The notes under the pieces are model-generated. The model searched no databases and was not told the DNA's origin. It saw nothing but the letters and a program-made list of their open reading frames with translations. A DNA stretch of 64,000 nucleotides from Hyaloscypha bicolor E (lineage: Eukaryota; Ascomycota; Leotiomycetes; Helotiales; Hyaloscyphaceae), in the NCBI RefSeq assembly GCF_002865645.1, contig NW_020194667.1, positions 682,001 to 746,000 on the forward strand, read 5' to 3'. This document shows positions 10,385-22,500 of the stretch, piece by piece. How positions within the stretch are numbered: position 1 is the first letter of the stretch; every line of letters begins with the position of its first letter. Both the position numbers and the translations under genes were made by a program.

Positions 10385-10542
10385 CGGGATGTCGAGTATA
10401 GCTTGACGGATCGGCAGGGAGCCGCATCAGGGCCTCCAATCGTCCAATAAGGATAGGGTCCTAGCGGCTCCCATACCTCTTTCCAATTATAGCCTGGGGA
10501 TCGACAGGGGCGGACAGGGAGCCGGATTGAGCCCCGTAATCG

Positions 10543-11472
10543 CTCCGTTCGAATTCTTAACACCGTGGGCTTGAAAGCATCCTGTATCAGTTGCCTCACA
10601 CGTGACTTTCCCCACATATCAGTCACTTCTACACCGGGTATAGGCCATTTGTAGGGCTTATAAATATCTCCTTCACTGCACCGATTCATAGACTTTAGCC
10701 TACTCAATATCACTGATTTGGACCCTCAATTTTGAACACTTTGATCTATGCCATTCAACCCTGGCAAGCAACTGTCATCCTGTCACTTCCACAGCTCGTC
10801 GTATGCGGAAACCAGTCAGCTGGATGTACACGATTTGCGAGATTATCTTACGTCGTGCTCGTAACAATTCGCTCACTACTAAAATCATGGGCGACATACT
10901 ATTCGTCATAAAATCGCGGACATTCCGCCTTGTTCTTTTGCCATGTCTCATTATCAACTAAGACCAAACAAGTTAAGTACGTGAAAAGAGACGGCCCTGA
11001 GAGTCAGCGTGACCACTAAAGTTTTGCAGACGTCCGCCTTCTCTACATCTCTCATTAACCAAAGCCCAATCAATAACGGTGTGGTGGGGGTGGCGTTGGC
11101 AGTGCTTTTTCTGCCAAGTCATGGAACATTCCCTACTCAAAGAAATCCCTGTCTGTACGGCTGTCGAGGCGCATCAAAACGCATTTAGAACGCCAAGCCT
11201 ACATTCGTTGGCTTCCACTGGCTTCCCAATCCTCCTGCTTTTCTCAGTTAGCTCATAATTGTTTATTTGGGGCGTCCGATGTCAGGTGGGGTGCCGGGCA
11301 CCGCGTCTGTCCCAAGTACCTAATTGAAATATGGCTCTGTCCCACGCTTTCATATTTCCTGGTTTTCGCATGTTCGCCAGCTTCAAACCTTCTCAACTGG
11401 CTAGTATCACGTATATTATTTGCGGCGCCATTCTAGCGAGTCTCCCCTACCCGTGATCCAGTCCTATCATCC
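10543..11472. other. Intergenic region upstream of the 1,002-residue gene
   Basis: The composition is normal and there is no RIP. The right part is the likely promoter of the gene starting at 11,473. Short open stretches here lack domains. No repeat beyond the GC-rich family on its left edge is visible. Confidence 0.5.
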
Positions 11473-14400
11473 ATGATGAATTCTCTTCAAATCAACGGGC
11501 AAAAAATTGAGAGTGCTTTGGCGAAGTTCGTGCTGTTTGGTCCACAGGTCTCGCTTTGCAACTTTGTCGCGAGTCCTTCTGGGGCCTCTTCGGGCGCTTA
11601 CGCAGAAACTACCCTTGCTCAAATCTGTTATGGAATATTTCAGCCTCTCAATGCCAGAACTCACGCGGTTCTATCGAGTTCTATCGGAGGGGCAGTTGCT
11701 GCAAAAATCATTGCGCCATTACGAGAGTTACGGGTAACATACGCTGGTGTCGCGTCCATACTTCGTCCTAACAATACTGGCATATGGCTTTTGGATGTTT
11801 GGCCTGCCACTAGTGACAACGTTAAGGTCAATTTTGTCTTACTCGCCACCTTTGCCAGATGCACAGCACCCTGGAGCAGTGATCTCGATCAGTTTTTTCT
11901 GGAGCAAACCAAACAGATATATCCATCAGACAGGCTAGATATTGCTCAGGCTCATGCAAAGGCGGTCAAAACCGCCTGCCTCGAATTTGCAAAGATGATG
12001 GAGACTTCTCTTGGGAAAAAGGAGAGAGATGCCCTCAAGATACTCGAAATCGAATTTGGTCAGTATGACATGGGCCAGGCATTCCAATCATCCTCGCCCA
12101 TGAAGCTCTTCGACCTGTTTGCGAGCGACTTCTACGATATAATAGCTAGGCTCAAGAACAATGGGAAAGTGGAAATCATAGGACCAATGGCAATTCTACC
12201 TTTGATGTTCCTGGATCTCGCAAAGGACATCACAGGCTACCAATGGCGGTACAAACGCGAGATACAAATATCTCTTCACGATAGGCCGCAAGGTGGGCTG
12301 CTACTAGTCCACCCGTGCTCCCCAGGATCTCTGCCACGAATATCCGGTCCCAACAGTATGCCAAGCTTAATGCACAAACATACTATGCCCCCTGGAAAGA
12401 TCAGCTCCTTGGTTACAGTATCCATCCGCAGATGGGTGTCGATGATTGCGGAGGCACAGATCTCCATTGATCCATCGTCATGGGACAGAGTGGACCGTGT
12501 CCGTTGTACTATCCTGCATGCTCTTGTTAGGAGGGCTGGGGACCTGGATGCCATAATGCCAGTTTCCACAAGAACAACGACGGATCTCCAAGTGAGGGGC
12601 GCGGAGTCCTGGTGCGGTTGTTTCCTCTGTGGAATCCAAACGAGGGAGGAAATTAGTCGGAGCCCGACCACAACCAATGGCATCCCCTCATGTTCTAATG
12701 GATCGGGTGAAACGTTGGCTGATGTGCGTATCGCCAGACACATGTGTTATACTGTGCCTCCATTTCAGAAGCACTCTGCAACCCCGAAGTCTGAAGTAGA
12801 CAGCAGGCAGGAAAGAAATGAAGCGGAAGTCATTGAGCAGCTAAGAGATGGGATGGTGAACCTTATGGCTTTTCAGCATTCCCAATTAAAGAAAATTGGG
12901 GTCCACATCAGGTCTCGCGACTTACGTCCGGAACAATCCCTCGGCCCAACACAGCCTTCGCCAAACCCTACCTACCCGCCACAGCCCGTCCTTTTTGACA
13001 TCGAAACAGGGACTGAGGTTATGATTGAAGGGTGGGCTGCCGTTGCCTCACCAGTTCACCTCCTAGTCGATGGCCGTGTAACAATTGCATCTTCAGAATT
13101 CGCCCCTATCGAAAACGTATTACGCCGCAGGTCTGGAAATCATGGATATGGGGGTCGCGATATTGAAAGGTTAGGCCATGCCATTCAACTTCTCGCAAGT
13201 CTCAGAAGACAGGATGTTATACCGACACTGCTGGAAGGCAGCTCTTCGCAGGGCGAGCCCGACCCTGACCTATCGGACCTTTCGGGCGAAACTATCTGCC
13301 ATGCAATCGAAGCCCAACAACCTCACGCTCTGGCAGTTGAAGCGAATGGCCTGACTTACATCCCTAAGAAGATCAGTGGGACTGATGTCGAGCTACGAGC
13401 TGGGAAGAGGCTTCACCCCACCACATTGCCCGTCATGATGACTCCACTGTGTTATGCTGTTGCCGTTGCCACTGTACTTGAAGCGTGTCTTGGGTCGGAA
13501 GAACTGGACAGGATCGAAATTCGAGTGGAGAACGCCCCTTTTGCTATTCCGGCCTCCGGAACAACAGGAAATATTCTTTGGCATTTTACTAAAAACGGTG
13601 GCTTTAGCGCATCGCTCAATACCTTGGTTGGTTCTGCAATTCTGGCTGCTGAAGAAGGTGTCGCCTTCAAACGTAGAGCTGACTGGGAGGAGGGAGAGCT
13701 CATCGGGATTCAGACTCGGTTATACACTTGGTTACCACCAGCCCTACACGCAGATCCGTGTGTCCCAGTTTCCACTGTGCTTAAACCGGTTCCCTTTCGT
13801 TGGACCTTGGAAAACGCCAAGGAAGACGCGACTATCTTTATCCGCGCTCCTGCGGAGTCTGTTCTTGAGATGCATCCACCAGTCGATGAATCGCTCTACA
13901 AAACCTTCTCGGGTCTCAAAAATATCCGAACTGCGAGAACATTGGGCGACCGAATTGCCGGACAATCCTTGGCTATGAAGTTTCAGGGAGATTTTCTAGA
14001 CACATTCAAGTCGACCTGGTCGCACGGCGAAATCGGCCAAAATCATATCATAAAGGAAGATGTATCCGGAAGGCAACTGACGATTAACGTCGTGTACTGT
14101 GTTATCGAAGTACCGCAGTCCTCGGAGATTTGCCTGACTAACTTGGGTTGCGATCTTGGACTGCAACACGCTACCCTGCAGGTCATTGTTCCTTGCTGGG
14201 GAAAATGCAAAAGTACCGTGGGTCTCGACTGGGGGGCCGAAGGGCTTGACCCGTTATACGAGTTGCAATCTCTGACTCACATGCGCCAGTGCTTTGGCTC
14301 TAAATTAAATTTCATTCTCACCTCTCACCAAAACCCCGAGGCCCGTATGGCATTGTGGCAATTGTCTCCAACAGCGATATTCTTGGGTCCGGATAGTTGT

Positions 14401-14481
14401 CTGAGATGTTTCGTTACTAGAGATGAACCGGATACGCTAGAGAGTGGCCAGGGTTATACTACAGCGAATATTATTCAATAG
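11473..14481 (+). CDS. Unrecognised 1,002-residue protein, intact and intronless
   Basis: This is the longest open frame in the window and the only large intact gene inside the element. The start is one of two adjacent ATGs (11,473 and 11,476). I recognise no family. There is no clear signal peptide and no convincing membrane helix. Alpha/beta-like segments fill residues 1-330 and 640-1000. The middle contains a Cys pair motif (WCGCFLCG near residue 383) and a Pro-rich linker near 495-515 (PTQPSPNPTYPPQPV). Composition and codon use are ordinary for coding DNA, unlike the RIP-mutated cargo. Its intactness suggests either a single-copy gene never exposed to RIP or one kept by selection. It sits alone between dispersed repeats, with no operon-like partner. 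Confidence 0.8.
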   Translation: MMNSLQINGQKIESALAKFVLFGPQVSLCNFVASPSGASSGAYAETTLAQICYGIFQPLNARTHAVLSSSIGGAVAAKIIAPLRELRVTYAGVASILRPNNTGIWLLDVWPATSDNVKVNFVLLATFARCTAPWSSDLDQFFLEQTKQIYPSDRLDIAQAHAKAVKTACLEFAKMMETSLGKKERDALKILEIEFGQYDMGQAFQSSSPMKLFDLFASDFYDIIARLKNNGKVEIIGPMAILPLMFLDLAKDITGYQWRYKREIQISLHDRPQGGLLLVHPCSPGSLPRISGPNSMPSLMHKHTMPPGKISSLVTVSIRRWVSMIAEAQISIDPSSWDRVDRVRCTILHALVRRAGDLDAIMPVSTRTTTDLQVRGAESWCGCFLCGIQTREEISRSPTTTNGIPSCSNGSGETLADVRIARHMCYTVPPFQKHSATPKSEVDSRQERNEAEVIEQLRDGMVNLMAFQHSQLKKIGVHIRSRDLRPEQSLGPTQPSPNPTYPPQPVLFDIETGTEVMIEGWAAVASPVHLLVDGRVTIASSEFAPIENVLRRRSGNHGYGGRDIERLGHAIQLLASLRRQDVIPTLLEGSSSQGEPDPDLSDLSGETICHAIEAQQPHALAVEANGLTYIPKKISGTDVELRAGKRLHPTTLPVMMTPLCYAVAVATVLEACLGSEELDRIEIRVENAPFAIPASGTTGNILWHFTKNGGFSASLNTLVGSAILAAEEGVAFKRRADWEEGELIGIQTRLYTWLPPALHADPCVPVSTVLKPVPFRWTLENAKEDATIFIRAPAESVLEMHPPVDESLYKTFSGLKNIRTARTLGDRIAGQSLAMKFQGDFLDTFKSTWSHGEIGQNHIIKEDVSGRQLTINVVYCVIEVPQSSEICLTNLGCDLGLQHATLQVIVPCWGKCKSTVGLDWGAEGLDPLYELQSLTHMRQCFGSKLNFILTSHQNPEARMALWQLSPTAIFLGPDSCLRCFVTRDEPDTLESGQGYTTANIIQ

Positions 14482-14738
14482 ATAGTAATATCAAGGGGCA
14501 ACTGAATTTAACCGTAATATTAGTAATACGGCCAGTGATGACGGTATTTGAATCACCCAGGGCCCTTCAAATTCAATCTTATACTGAAATTAGTGGTACA
14601 ATTCAACCACTAGGCTTAGAACAGTAGCCCAGGAATTGGCTCCCAAGAGAAAAATTGACCTCGCGATCTCGTGCAAAGGATCAAGAGGAATCTTTGATGG
14701 GGACCATGATTGTTGGATGCGTATACCAGTTGTGACAA

Positions 14739-14961
14739 GTAGGTTGTTCTCTCCCCCAAGGTGTGAGCGCGAAGGGTAACGCAGGTACCCGATCCGGCCC
14801 CCGCCTCATTCTAATTATAGCTTGACGGATCGGCAGGGAGCCGCATCAGGGCCTCCAATCGTCCAATAGGGATAGGGTCCTAGCGGCTCCCCTGCCTCTT
14901 TCCAATTATAGCCTGGGGATCGACAGGGGCGGACAGGGAGCCGGATTGAGCCCCGTAATCG
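14739..14961 (+). repeat. Dispersed GC-rich repeat copy 2 (uninterrupted)
   Basis: It is 223 bp long and matches the two halves of copy 1 (8,481-8,558 plus 10,397-10,542). It provides the empty site for the TA element at ATTCTAAT-TA-TAGCTTGAC near 14,815. Not RIP-mutated. Confidence 0.85.
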
Positions 14962-15169
14962 TTCAATAGCGTCAGAGCCAACAGTTTGGCCTTGGTAATG
15001 ACGCTTGATGGACGAGCTTGTGTGTTTGGGCGATTAGGTCACGTGATCAAGACGGCAGGGAATGGAATTTTGTTGCACGTCGCAAAGAGAAGGGAACTTT
15101 CGTGCCGGACCGCAACGGCAGGCAGCTATTGGATATGATGGGAATCACGTGCGCATGGGTCTTAAGAAA

Positions 15170-15342
15170 AAAAGTCTTGAGAGAAATTTCTTAAGAGATC
15201 ATGAGTCATGTGAAAAATTGCTTAAGAGAGCAGGGCTCTTAAGAAATTTCTCGTAGGAGCTAGGCTCTCCCAAGAGCTATAATATCTCAAGAATCTTATC
15301 TCAAGACCCGTAATATCTTAAGAAATTTCTCTCAAGACTTTT
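15170..15342. repeat. Long inverted repeat with inner palindrome
   Basis: Bases 15,170-15,196 are the perfect reverse complement of 15,316-15,342 (27 bp). Inside, near 15,221-15,243, CTTAAGAG and CTCTTAAG form a second stem around AGCAGGG. Further diverged CTTAAGA/TCTTGAG units continue to about 15,500. The transcript would fold into nested hairpins. It is probably a MITE-like element at the edge of the RIP-free island. Confidence 0.75.
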
Positions 15343-18300
15343 CTCTTCAGATTTTACGGCTCTTATAAGAATACGGCTTCTAAAATAATTATCTTGGGAG
15401 AGTATTACTCTTAGGAGACTAGGAGTCTTGAGAGAATTCTTTAAGGATATCTATAATCTTAAGAGTATTATCTTTATATCTATAAGGTCCTATAAGCCAT
15501 AATATCTCAAGATACTTATCTTTAGTAATATTCTCGTGGAAATTAGATTAAATACTTCTAGAAATCCGATTTCTACCCTATCCCAGAAGAAGTAAGTAAA
15601 GCAAAAAAAATAAGTAAGGCCCACAAATACTAACAAATAGTAACCTTATAAGTATAGCTTACTTGCATTTTATATATACGTCCGTTTCTAAATTAATAGA
15701 GGCAGTATAATACTAAATTCGGACTTATTCTCTTCTATTAGACTAGCGCAGGTAACTCTATAGACAAATTCAAGCCCAAGTAGCTACTATAATACCGGTA
15801 TTAGCTAATAAGTATTAGAGATATTCCTATAGGAAAAAATAAGACAAAAACGCTATATTACTTTAATCTAAAATCCTGAACTAATCTAACTTATCCTATA
15901 TATGTTTTTCTATAAAAAGATCCTATAATTACGCTAATTTATATTCTAATTCCCTAAACTTACTTTTCTAGCTATACTAGCTAGTATTCTAACTCCTATA
16001 GGCTTACCTTATTATCTAGATACCTATATATTTCATTTTATAATTAATTATATAGCTAGTTAGTTCTTGAAACTAAAACTAGTTAGTAAATTAATTAAAA
16101 AAATAAAAATAAAAATAAAAACTTTTATTAGAAATAAAAACTTATCTATTACTAGTATTTCTCCCCGCTTTTCTATTTCCTCTTATATTCTTTTAATATA
16201 TTTCCCTTCTACCTTTTCTTAAAGAATTATTATTAGATTAGCTATACTACTATATATTATAGTATATTAACTAAAAGGCACCCGGTCTGCCTTTCCTAAT
16301 TAAATATAAATCGAGATACTAAGAATCTAATCCAAGTTAGAAGTTATATAAAAATATAAGTAAGGAAATAACTAATATAACCTTTATTTAAAGTATTATT
16401 AGCTAGGGTATTATTAAGTAAAAACTCTATTATAATTCCAATATCTATTTATAATTAGCCTAAATTTATAATCCGACCTAATTCTAACTTATCTAGGGTC
16501 TCTAATTACTAAACTAAATAAATATAGCGAGTATATATCTTATAGGTATTATACTTATATATTAGCTATCTTAGATAAAATAACTATATAGCTATACTAA
16601 AGCCGCTTACTATTATAAGAATAGTCTTATACTCGCCTACTAGTATACTAGTATTATATAGCCCATTAAATAGAGCTAAGTAAGGGAGGTAATTAAACTT
16701 ACTATATTTCAGAAGTTTTTAAATAAAGCCTTAGTAAGGCTCTATAAATAGATCCAAAATACTTTATTCTTTCTCGGACTAGAATATTATAACAAATAAA
16801 TAGCTTTAACTTTTAATAATTAAGATAAAATTAAGCGGATCTTAACTATATTATTTATATAGGTAATAGAAGTTTAAGGAAAACTATAACTAATGGCTTT
16901 ATTTTACTAGATAATAAATTTATATTAGAGAAGAAATATTAAAAGATATATTTCTATAAAAATATAAATATATATACGGGGAAGAAGTAACTATAATACT
17001 AAGTATTACTAAATTAAATAAATAGCGAGTACTACTAATACTTAATATATGCGGATAAAGACTTTATATAAGAGTATATAGAAAAGAGGTAAAGAAAGTA
17101 TAAGAAAATATAGTAATAATTTTCCCTATATAAAGTTAGATATAGCTAATATATAATAGAAAAGATTAAAACTTATAATTAATTCCTATAAATTCTTTAA
17201 TATATATAGAGAGAAAAAGATTTAACTAATTATAACTATAATTATATAAAAGGCTAGAAAGATAAATAATATTACCCTAGCTAGGTAATGAAATTATTAG
17301 AACTTACTTAAGGAAATACTAAGAAAATCTGCGAGAATATTAAAAAAGAGGCCAGAAAGAAGTAGAATTAAGTTAATTAACGAGAGATTTATAGCCTATA
17401 GCCTAGCCTTTAATATAAATAATACCTTATATATAAGACAGAAAATAATTACCCTAAAGTAGACGAATTATAAAAGAATATTAGCTTGACTCTATAGACC
17501 TAAATATTAGTAATAATAAAGAAGTAGTAAATAAATAAAATATTTATTTATCTAAAGTAAAAAAGCTTTTAGGAACTGCCTTATATAGTAGTATATCTTA
17601 AAAAATATAAGAGAAAGAAAGATACTACCTATAGTAATACTAAATACTAGAGTAATCTTTATTAGAAAGCAAGTATAAGATTTATATAAGAAATAAGTAA
17701 AAGAAAAAGAAAGAAGAATATAAAGAGATTAAAATAACTAAAAAGAAATATATAGTCTAAGGGCTAGCTATAATAGTAGTCCAAATTAGATAAGAGCCAG
17801 AAATGAATTCTAAAACTAAAAATAAAAGGAAAACAAAATAGTACCCCTAAAATCAAAAATAGAGAAGCCTAAAATAGTCCTATAGGGCCGGGAAAAGACA
17901 CTATAAAATCCAGCTTTATTATTTTTATTACTTAATAAACTATAGTAAATCTAGTTAAAAATAGTAAATAATTATATTAATCTAATAACTATTATAAATA
18001 AATAGCTTACTAAGGCTCTAAGTATACTTATAATATTATATACTCCTATAAAATCACCTAACTTAGTATATACTTATAGTCTCTATATATCCAGAGGCTA
18101 GCAAGAGATACTAGGCCCCTAAGCTTTTCTTTTTACTAAGAAAGTTATATTAGTAAGTACTAGAAAATATTAGAATATAATATAGAAATATAAGCCTTTA
18201 ACTTACTTTTATTAACTCGCCTACCGAGCTAGTAAATATTGTCTCCGAGAGGAAGCCAATAGTATTAGAGCTATTAGGCTAATAATATAGATTATTTATA

Positions 18301-19500
18301 CTAATAGTTCTATTATCCTTAGTATAGCCCTATATTAATTCTATTATAATTAAGCCCAAGGCTCTAATATTATAAGATTTAGTGCTTTCTAGAGAGCGCA
18401 TATAGTAGTATTCTTAGTCCGCTATAATTTTTGGGTTAATAAATATATTCTAAGACAGAAATTATTACTAACTAATTTTAATATCCTTATCTAAATTAAT
18501 AAGAATATTTAAATAAGTTAATAAGCTATACTCTAATTCTTTTATTATAAGGTAAGTAAGGCCCTTAAGTACCTATTATAATTAGTGCCTGTTCTATATT
18601 TATTACTTTATTAATACTTACTTATCTAAGTATTAAAGCCAAGCAAAGTTTATTAATATAAGAATTACTAGTAATATATTATAGAGAAATAGATATATAC
18701 TCGAAAATAATATATAATAATTATTTAAACTTAAAAGTATTAAAGACTAAAATAAAGTTAGGGTATTAAATCCGTTATAATATATAAAGCTTATCCTTAA
18801 TATATGGCCCTAAAAAGCCTCTTATTATAATAATATTAAACGGAGGGCTTTTATACTCTATAATATTAACGCAATTACTAATACCGAGCTATAGCTAATA
18901 GATCCTCTTATAGCTTCTCTATAAAGACTCCTCTTTAGTTATTATATATTTATATACTTTAACTCTAGAATTAATAGCTTTTACTAGCCGGGATTAATAG
19001 TATTACTTTCTAAGAATAATGCTTTTCCTCTAGCTTACTACTTTATAGTATTTTACCTAGTAGCTATATAATTACTATTATTATCTAGCTATTTTATATT
19101 ACTTCCAGAATACAAATATAGCCTATATTCCCTTAATATATTTAATAAGAACTATATATAGTATTTATCTAGATCAGAAGTTATTCTAAATATATATAAT
19201 ATAGTAAGAAGAGTTCTAAAGATCTTATTAATTAGAGAGAATAGGTCTAAAAATAGCTTTAACTTATATCTCTTATAAGAAGGTTCAAGAACTAAGACAG
19301 GCTACTAATAGAAGCCAGAATAGGCTCCTATATTACTATTTATAGTATTATAAGTTAACTTTAATAAGGAATTACTTTCTTATTAGAGACGGAACTATTA
19401 AAAAATAATAAGTAATAAGTAATTCCTATTCTTTCCTAAAAAAAATAAGATCTTATATATTAATTATCTTAAGATATAGTACATATAATTCCTGGAATAA
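15343..19500. other. RIP-mutated DNA without a confidently recognised gene
   Basis: Strong TpA excess runs throughout. Charged, Lys/Glu-rich peptide runs on the + strand at about 17,240-17,560 and 17,600-17,760 look like former coding DNA. I cannot place them in a family. The right part (18,600-19,500) may include the start region of the DUF3723 gene that follows. Confidence 0.45.
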
Positions 19501-22500
19501 AAGTAATAATAAGAGGTAAAGAGAAGCATTAAGTATAGAGATATAACTAGTATTAAGCTTAATATACTTTATTTTTCGTATAAAGAGTTAAAAGAGTTAG
19601 ATAAGAATAATATTAAGAAACTAAGAAATTTGTTTTACGGGAAAGGTAATTACTATTAACTAGACTTTTAAAATTATATTCCTGCCATTATTAGCTAGCT
19701 ATAGTTAGAGGCTACTATAGAAGCTTCTAGAACCTCTACTAAGCGGCTTCTGGAAAATATATATAATACTTATCTAGAGCTAGATTTTCCGCCCGGTTAT
19801 TAGTTAAAGTACTTTTACGGACGCTACTAAATACTAGTAATAGCCCAAGTTCTTTCTCTAGAAAATAGGTATTAGATAGTAAACCTATATCTTAAAGATA
19901 TAACCTCTCTTTTCTAAATCTAGAGAAGCTACTAACTTTTCTTTTCTATTTTAGATCTTAACTAGAAACTAAAAATAACTCTAATTAAAAAGTATTTAGC
20001 TAAAAAGTAGCCTAATAATAGCGAGATCTATAATAAAATCCGCAAATATTAAGAATATAAAAAAGCAAGAAATCCATACTTCAAGAAATAATAGTGGGCT
20101 TATTTAGCTATTATATTAAATTATAAGAAAGAAAACCTCGAAAAGATCTTCTATTATATAGATTATAGGGCTATATTTAATATTTAATTAGATATTTCAG
20201 GACTAGCAGGGGAAATAAGGTTAAGTATAATATATATAATATTTACTATAAGATACTATAAGATAAGCTTTATATTTATAAGTAATTCAAAAGTACTAAC
20301 TATACTAAATAGCCAAATCTCTATTATCTTAATAATATTATTAGGGACTTCTAAACTAAGAAGATTTTCCGTAATAATAAAGAGGTAATATAGAAAATAG
20401 ATTAAGTAATAGTAAAAGCCTTAGAGCTCATTATATCAAGTACTTATAGGGCGGATTTCCAGGCTTTATATAATAAAATATAAAGTAGCTAGATTCTCGG
20501 TACTTTTAGTAAATAAAATTATAAAGATATATAAAGCAGGGTGCTTTCCGCCACTATTAATTACTTAGTTCCTTCTTTCTTTAGCTTCTTTAAAGACCTT
20601 AACTACCTCAAAAATATTACTAATAATATAAAATAATTATTTCTACTATTACCTTATAATATAGTCTCCTCTATTATAAAAGACGCGTTCTCTAATACAA
20701 ACTATAAAGCTAGTTAGTATATAGTTCAAGAATTAGAGTTCTTCTATATATTCTGGCCTAAAAGCCTAGTAAACCGGATAAATCTTAGATAATAATAGAT
20801 ATAAATATATATAATATATAAATACCCCTAAATACCTGCAAAGCTAAAAAAAAAGAACTTATTAATAAAGCCAGCTAGTAAGAAGGCAGATAAGATTATC
20901 CTATATAAGTCTATTACTCTAGCCTCTTACTTAGGATATAAGTCTAAGTAAATATATAGCCTAGCCCAGTAATTACCTAATAGGGAAATCACTTATAGTA
21001 CCCTATTAAAGGCTCGGAAACCTGCCCGCTATAAGTATAGTAAAGCAGCATTTAAGGACTATATAAAGTAAATAGTAAATCTATTCTCTAAAGCCTAGCT
21101 AGTAATAGTAAAGCAGGCGAGAGCTATAGTAAAGATTAATTACTCTAATATATTACTAAAATAATGCGGGATCCTATATATATAAGATTATAAACGGGAT
21201 AAATTATCTCTTTTTATAAACAAGTTATATAATACTACCGAGAAATAATATAACGAGATATTATCTTTTTTTATTTATAGATCTATATACTTTGCATTTT
21301 TTGGCAAGCTAAGCCGTTCTAACCCCCCCTCTCCTGAGGTAATATTACTACTAGATTCCCCAATTTTAGCTTATCCAGGAGATAATTAGGTAAGGGAGAA
21401 ATAAGAACGGCTCGAGCAAGAAGGATAATAGAGACTCGCAAGGGAACGAGAATGGCTAGTACGAGAATAAGAACGGCTTGCACGAGAAGAATAGGAGCGG
21501 CTTATACGGGAGGAGCAAGAGAGACTCGCAAGAGAACAAGAGCAATTAGCGAGAGAAGAGCAGGAGAGACTGGCACGGGAGAAACAAGAAAGACTTGCCC
21601 GAGAGGAGCAGGAGCGGCGTGCGAGAGAACAAGAGCGGCTCGCACGAGAGGAGCAGGAGAGACTAGCTAGAGAGGAACAAGAAAGTCTGGCCCGAGAGGA
21701 ACAAGAGCGGCTCGCACGAGAAGAGCAGGAAAGACTTGCTCGAGAGGAGCAGGAGCGGCTTGCCAGAGAACAGGAAAGACTTATACGGGAAGAACAAGAG
21801 CGGCTCGCACGAGAAGTGCAGGAGAGACTGGCTAGAGAGGAACAAGAGCAATTAGCGAGAAAAGAACAAGAGCGCCTTGTAAGAGAACAGGAAAGACTTG
21901 CTCGAGAGGAACATGAACGGCTGGCAAGGGAGGAACAAGAAAGACTTGCGCGAGAAGAGCAAGAAAGACTCGCACGAGAGGAGCAGGAGCGTCTTGCAAG
22001 GGATGAGCAAGAGAGACTGGTGCGAGAGGAGCAGGAGCGATTGGCAAGAGAAGAACAGGAGAGACTTGCGAAAGAGGAGCAGGAGCGGCAGGAGCAGGCT
22101 GCTAGGGAGGAACAAGACAAACTCGCACGGGAGGAGCAGGAGCGGCTTGCCAGAGAACAAGAACGGCTCGCACGAGAGGAACAAGAAAGACTTGCTCGAG
22201 AGGAACAGGAGCGTCTCGCAAGGGAGGAACAAGAGCAATTAGCAAGAGAGGAACAGGAGAGACTTGCGAAAGAGGAGCAGGAGCGGCAGGAGCAGGCTGC
22301 TAGGGAGGAACAAGACAAACTCGCACGGGAGGAGCAAGAACGCTTAGCAAAAGAAAAACAAGAGCGTCTTGAGAGGGAAGAACAGGAGAGACTTGCGAAA
22401 GAGGATCAGAAGCGGTTAGCAAGAGAGGAACAAGACAGACTTGCAACGGAAGAACAAGATCGTGTCGCATAAGAACAAGAACGACTTATTAGGATAAAGC

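Larger units (their letters stand above)
8559..10396 (+). mobile_element. Nested AT-rich DNA element with TA target duplication
   Basis: The element starts CTCGACATCCCGC and ends with the exact complement GGGATGTCGAG. It is flanked by TA on both sides (8,557-8,558 and 10,397-10,398). The uninterrupted sibling repeat near 14,815 shows the empty site with a single TA. Without the solo LTR and its duplication it is about 1.5 kb. The interior (8,600-9,900) is extremely AT-rich, with almost no C or G in any context, and I recover no transposase. TA duplication and perfect short inverted ends suggest the Tc1/mariner group. An 11-copy 17-bp array lies at its right end and two related copies at its left end in inverse orientation. 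Confidence 0.75.
8481..10542 (+). repeat. Dispersed GC-rich repeat copy 1, interrupted by a nested element
   Basis: The two halves, 8,481-8,558 and 10,397-10,542, together match the uninterrupted copy at 14,739-14,961 almost base for base. The family starts GTAGG near TTCTCTC, contains GGTGTGAGCGCGAAGG and ends GAGCCCCGTAATCG. It has no coding capacity and is probably a small non-autonomous element. Confidence 0.8.

Noticed and set aside
21386..22318. 310-codon Ser/Cys-rich minus-strand frame
   Set aside because: It is the antisense of the REEQERLA-coding repeat. The sense strand explains it fully.
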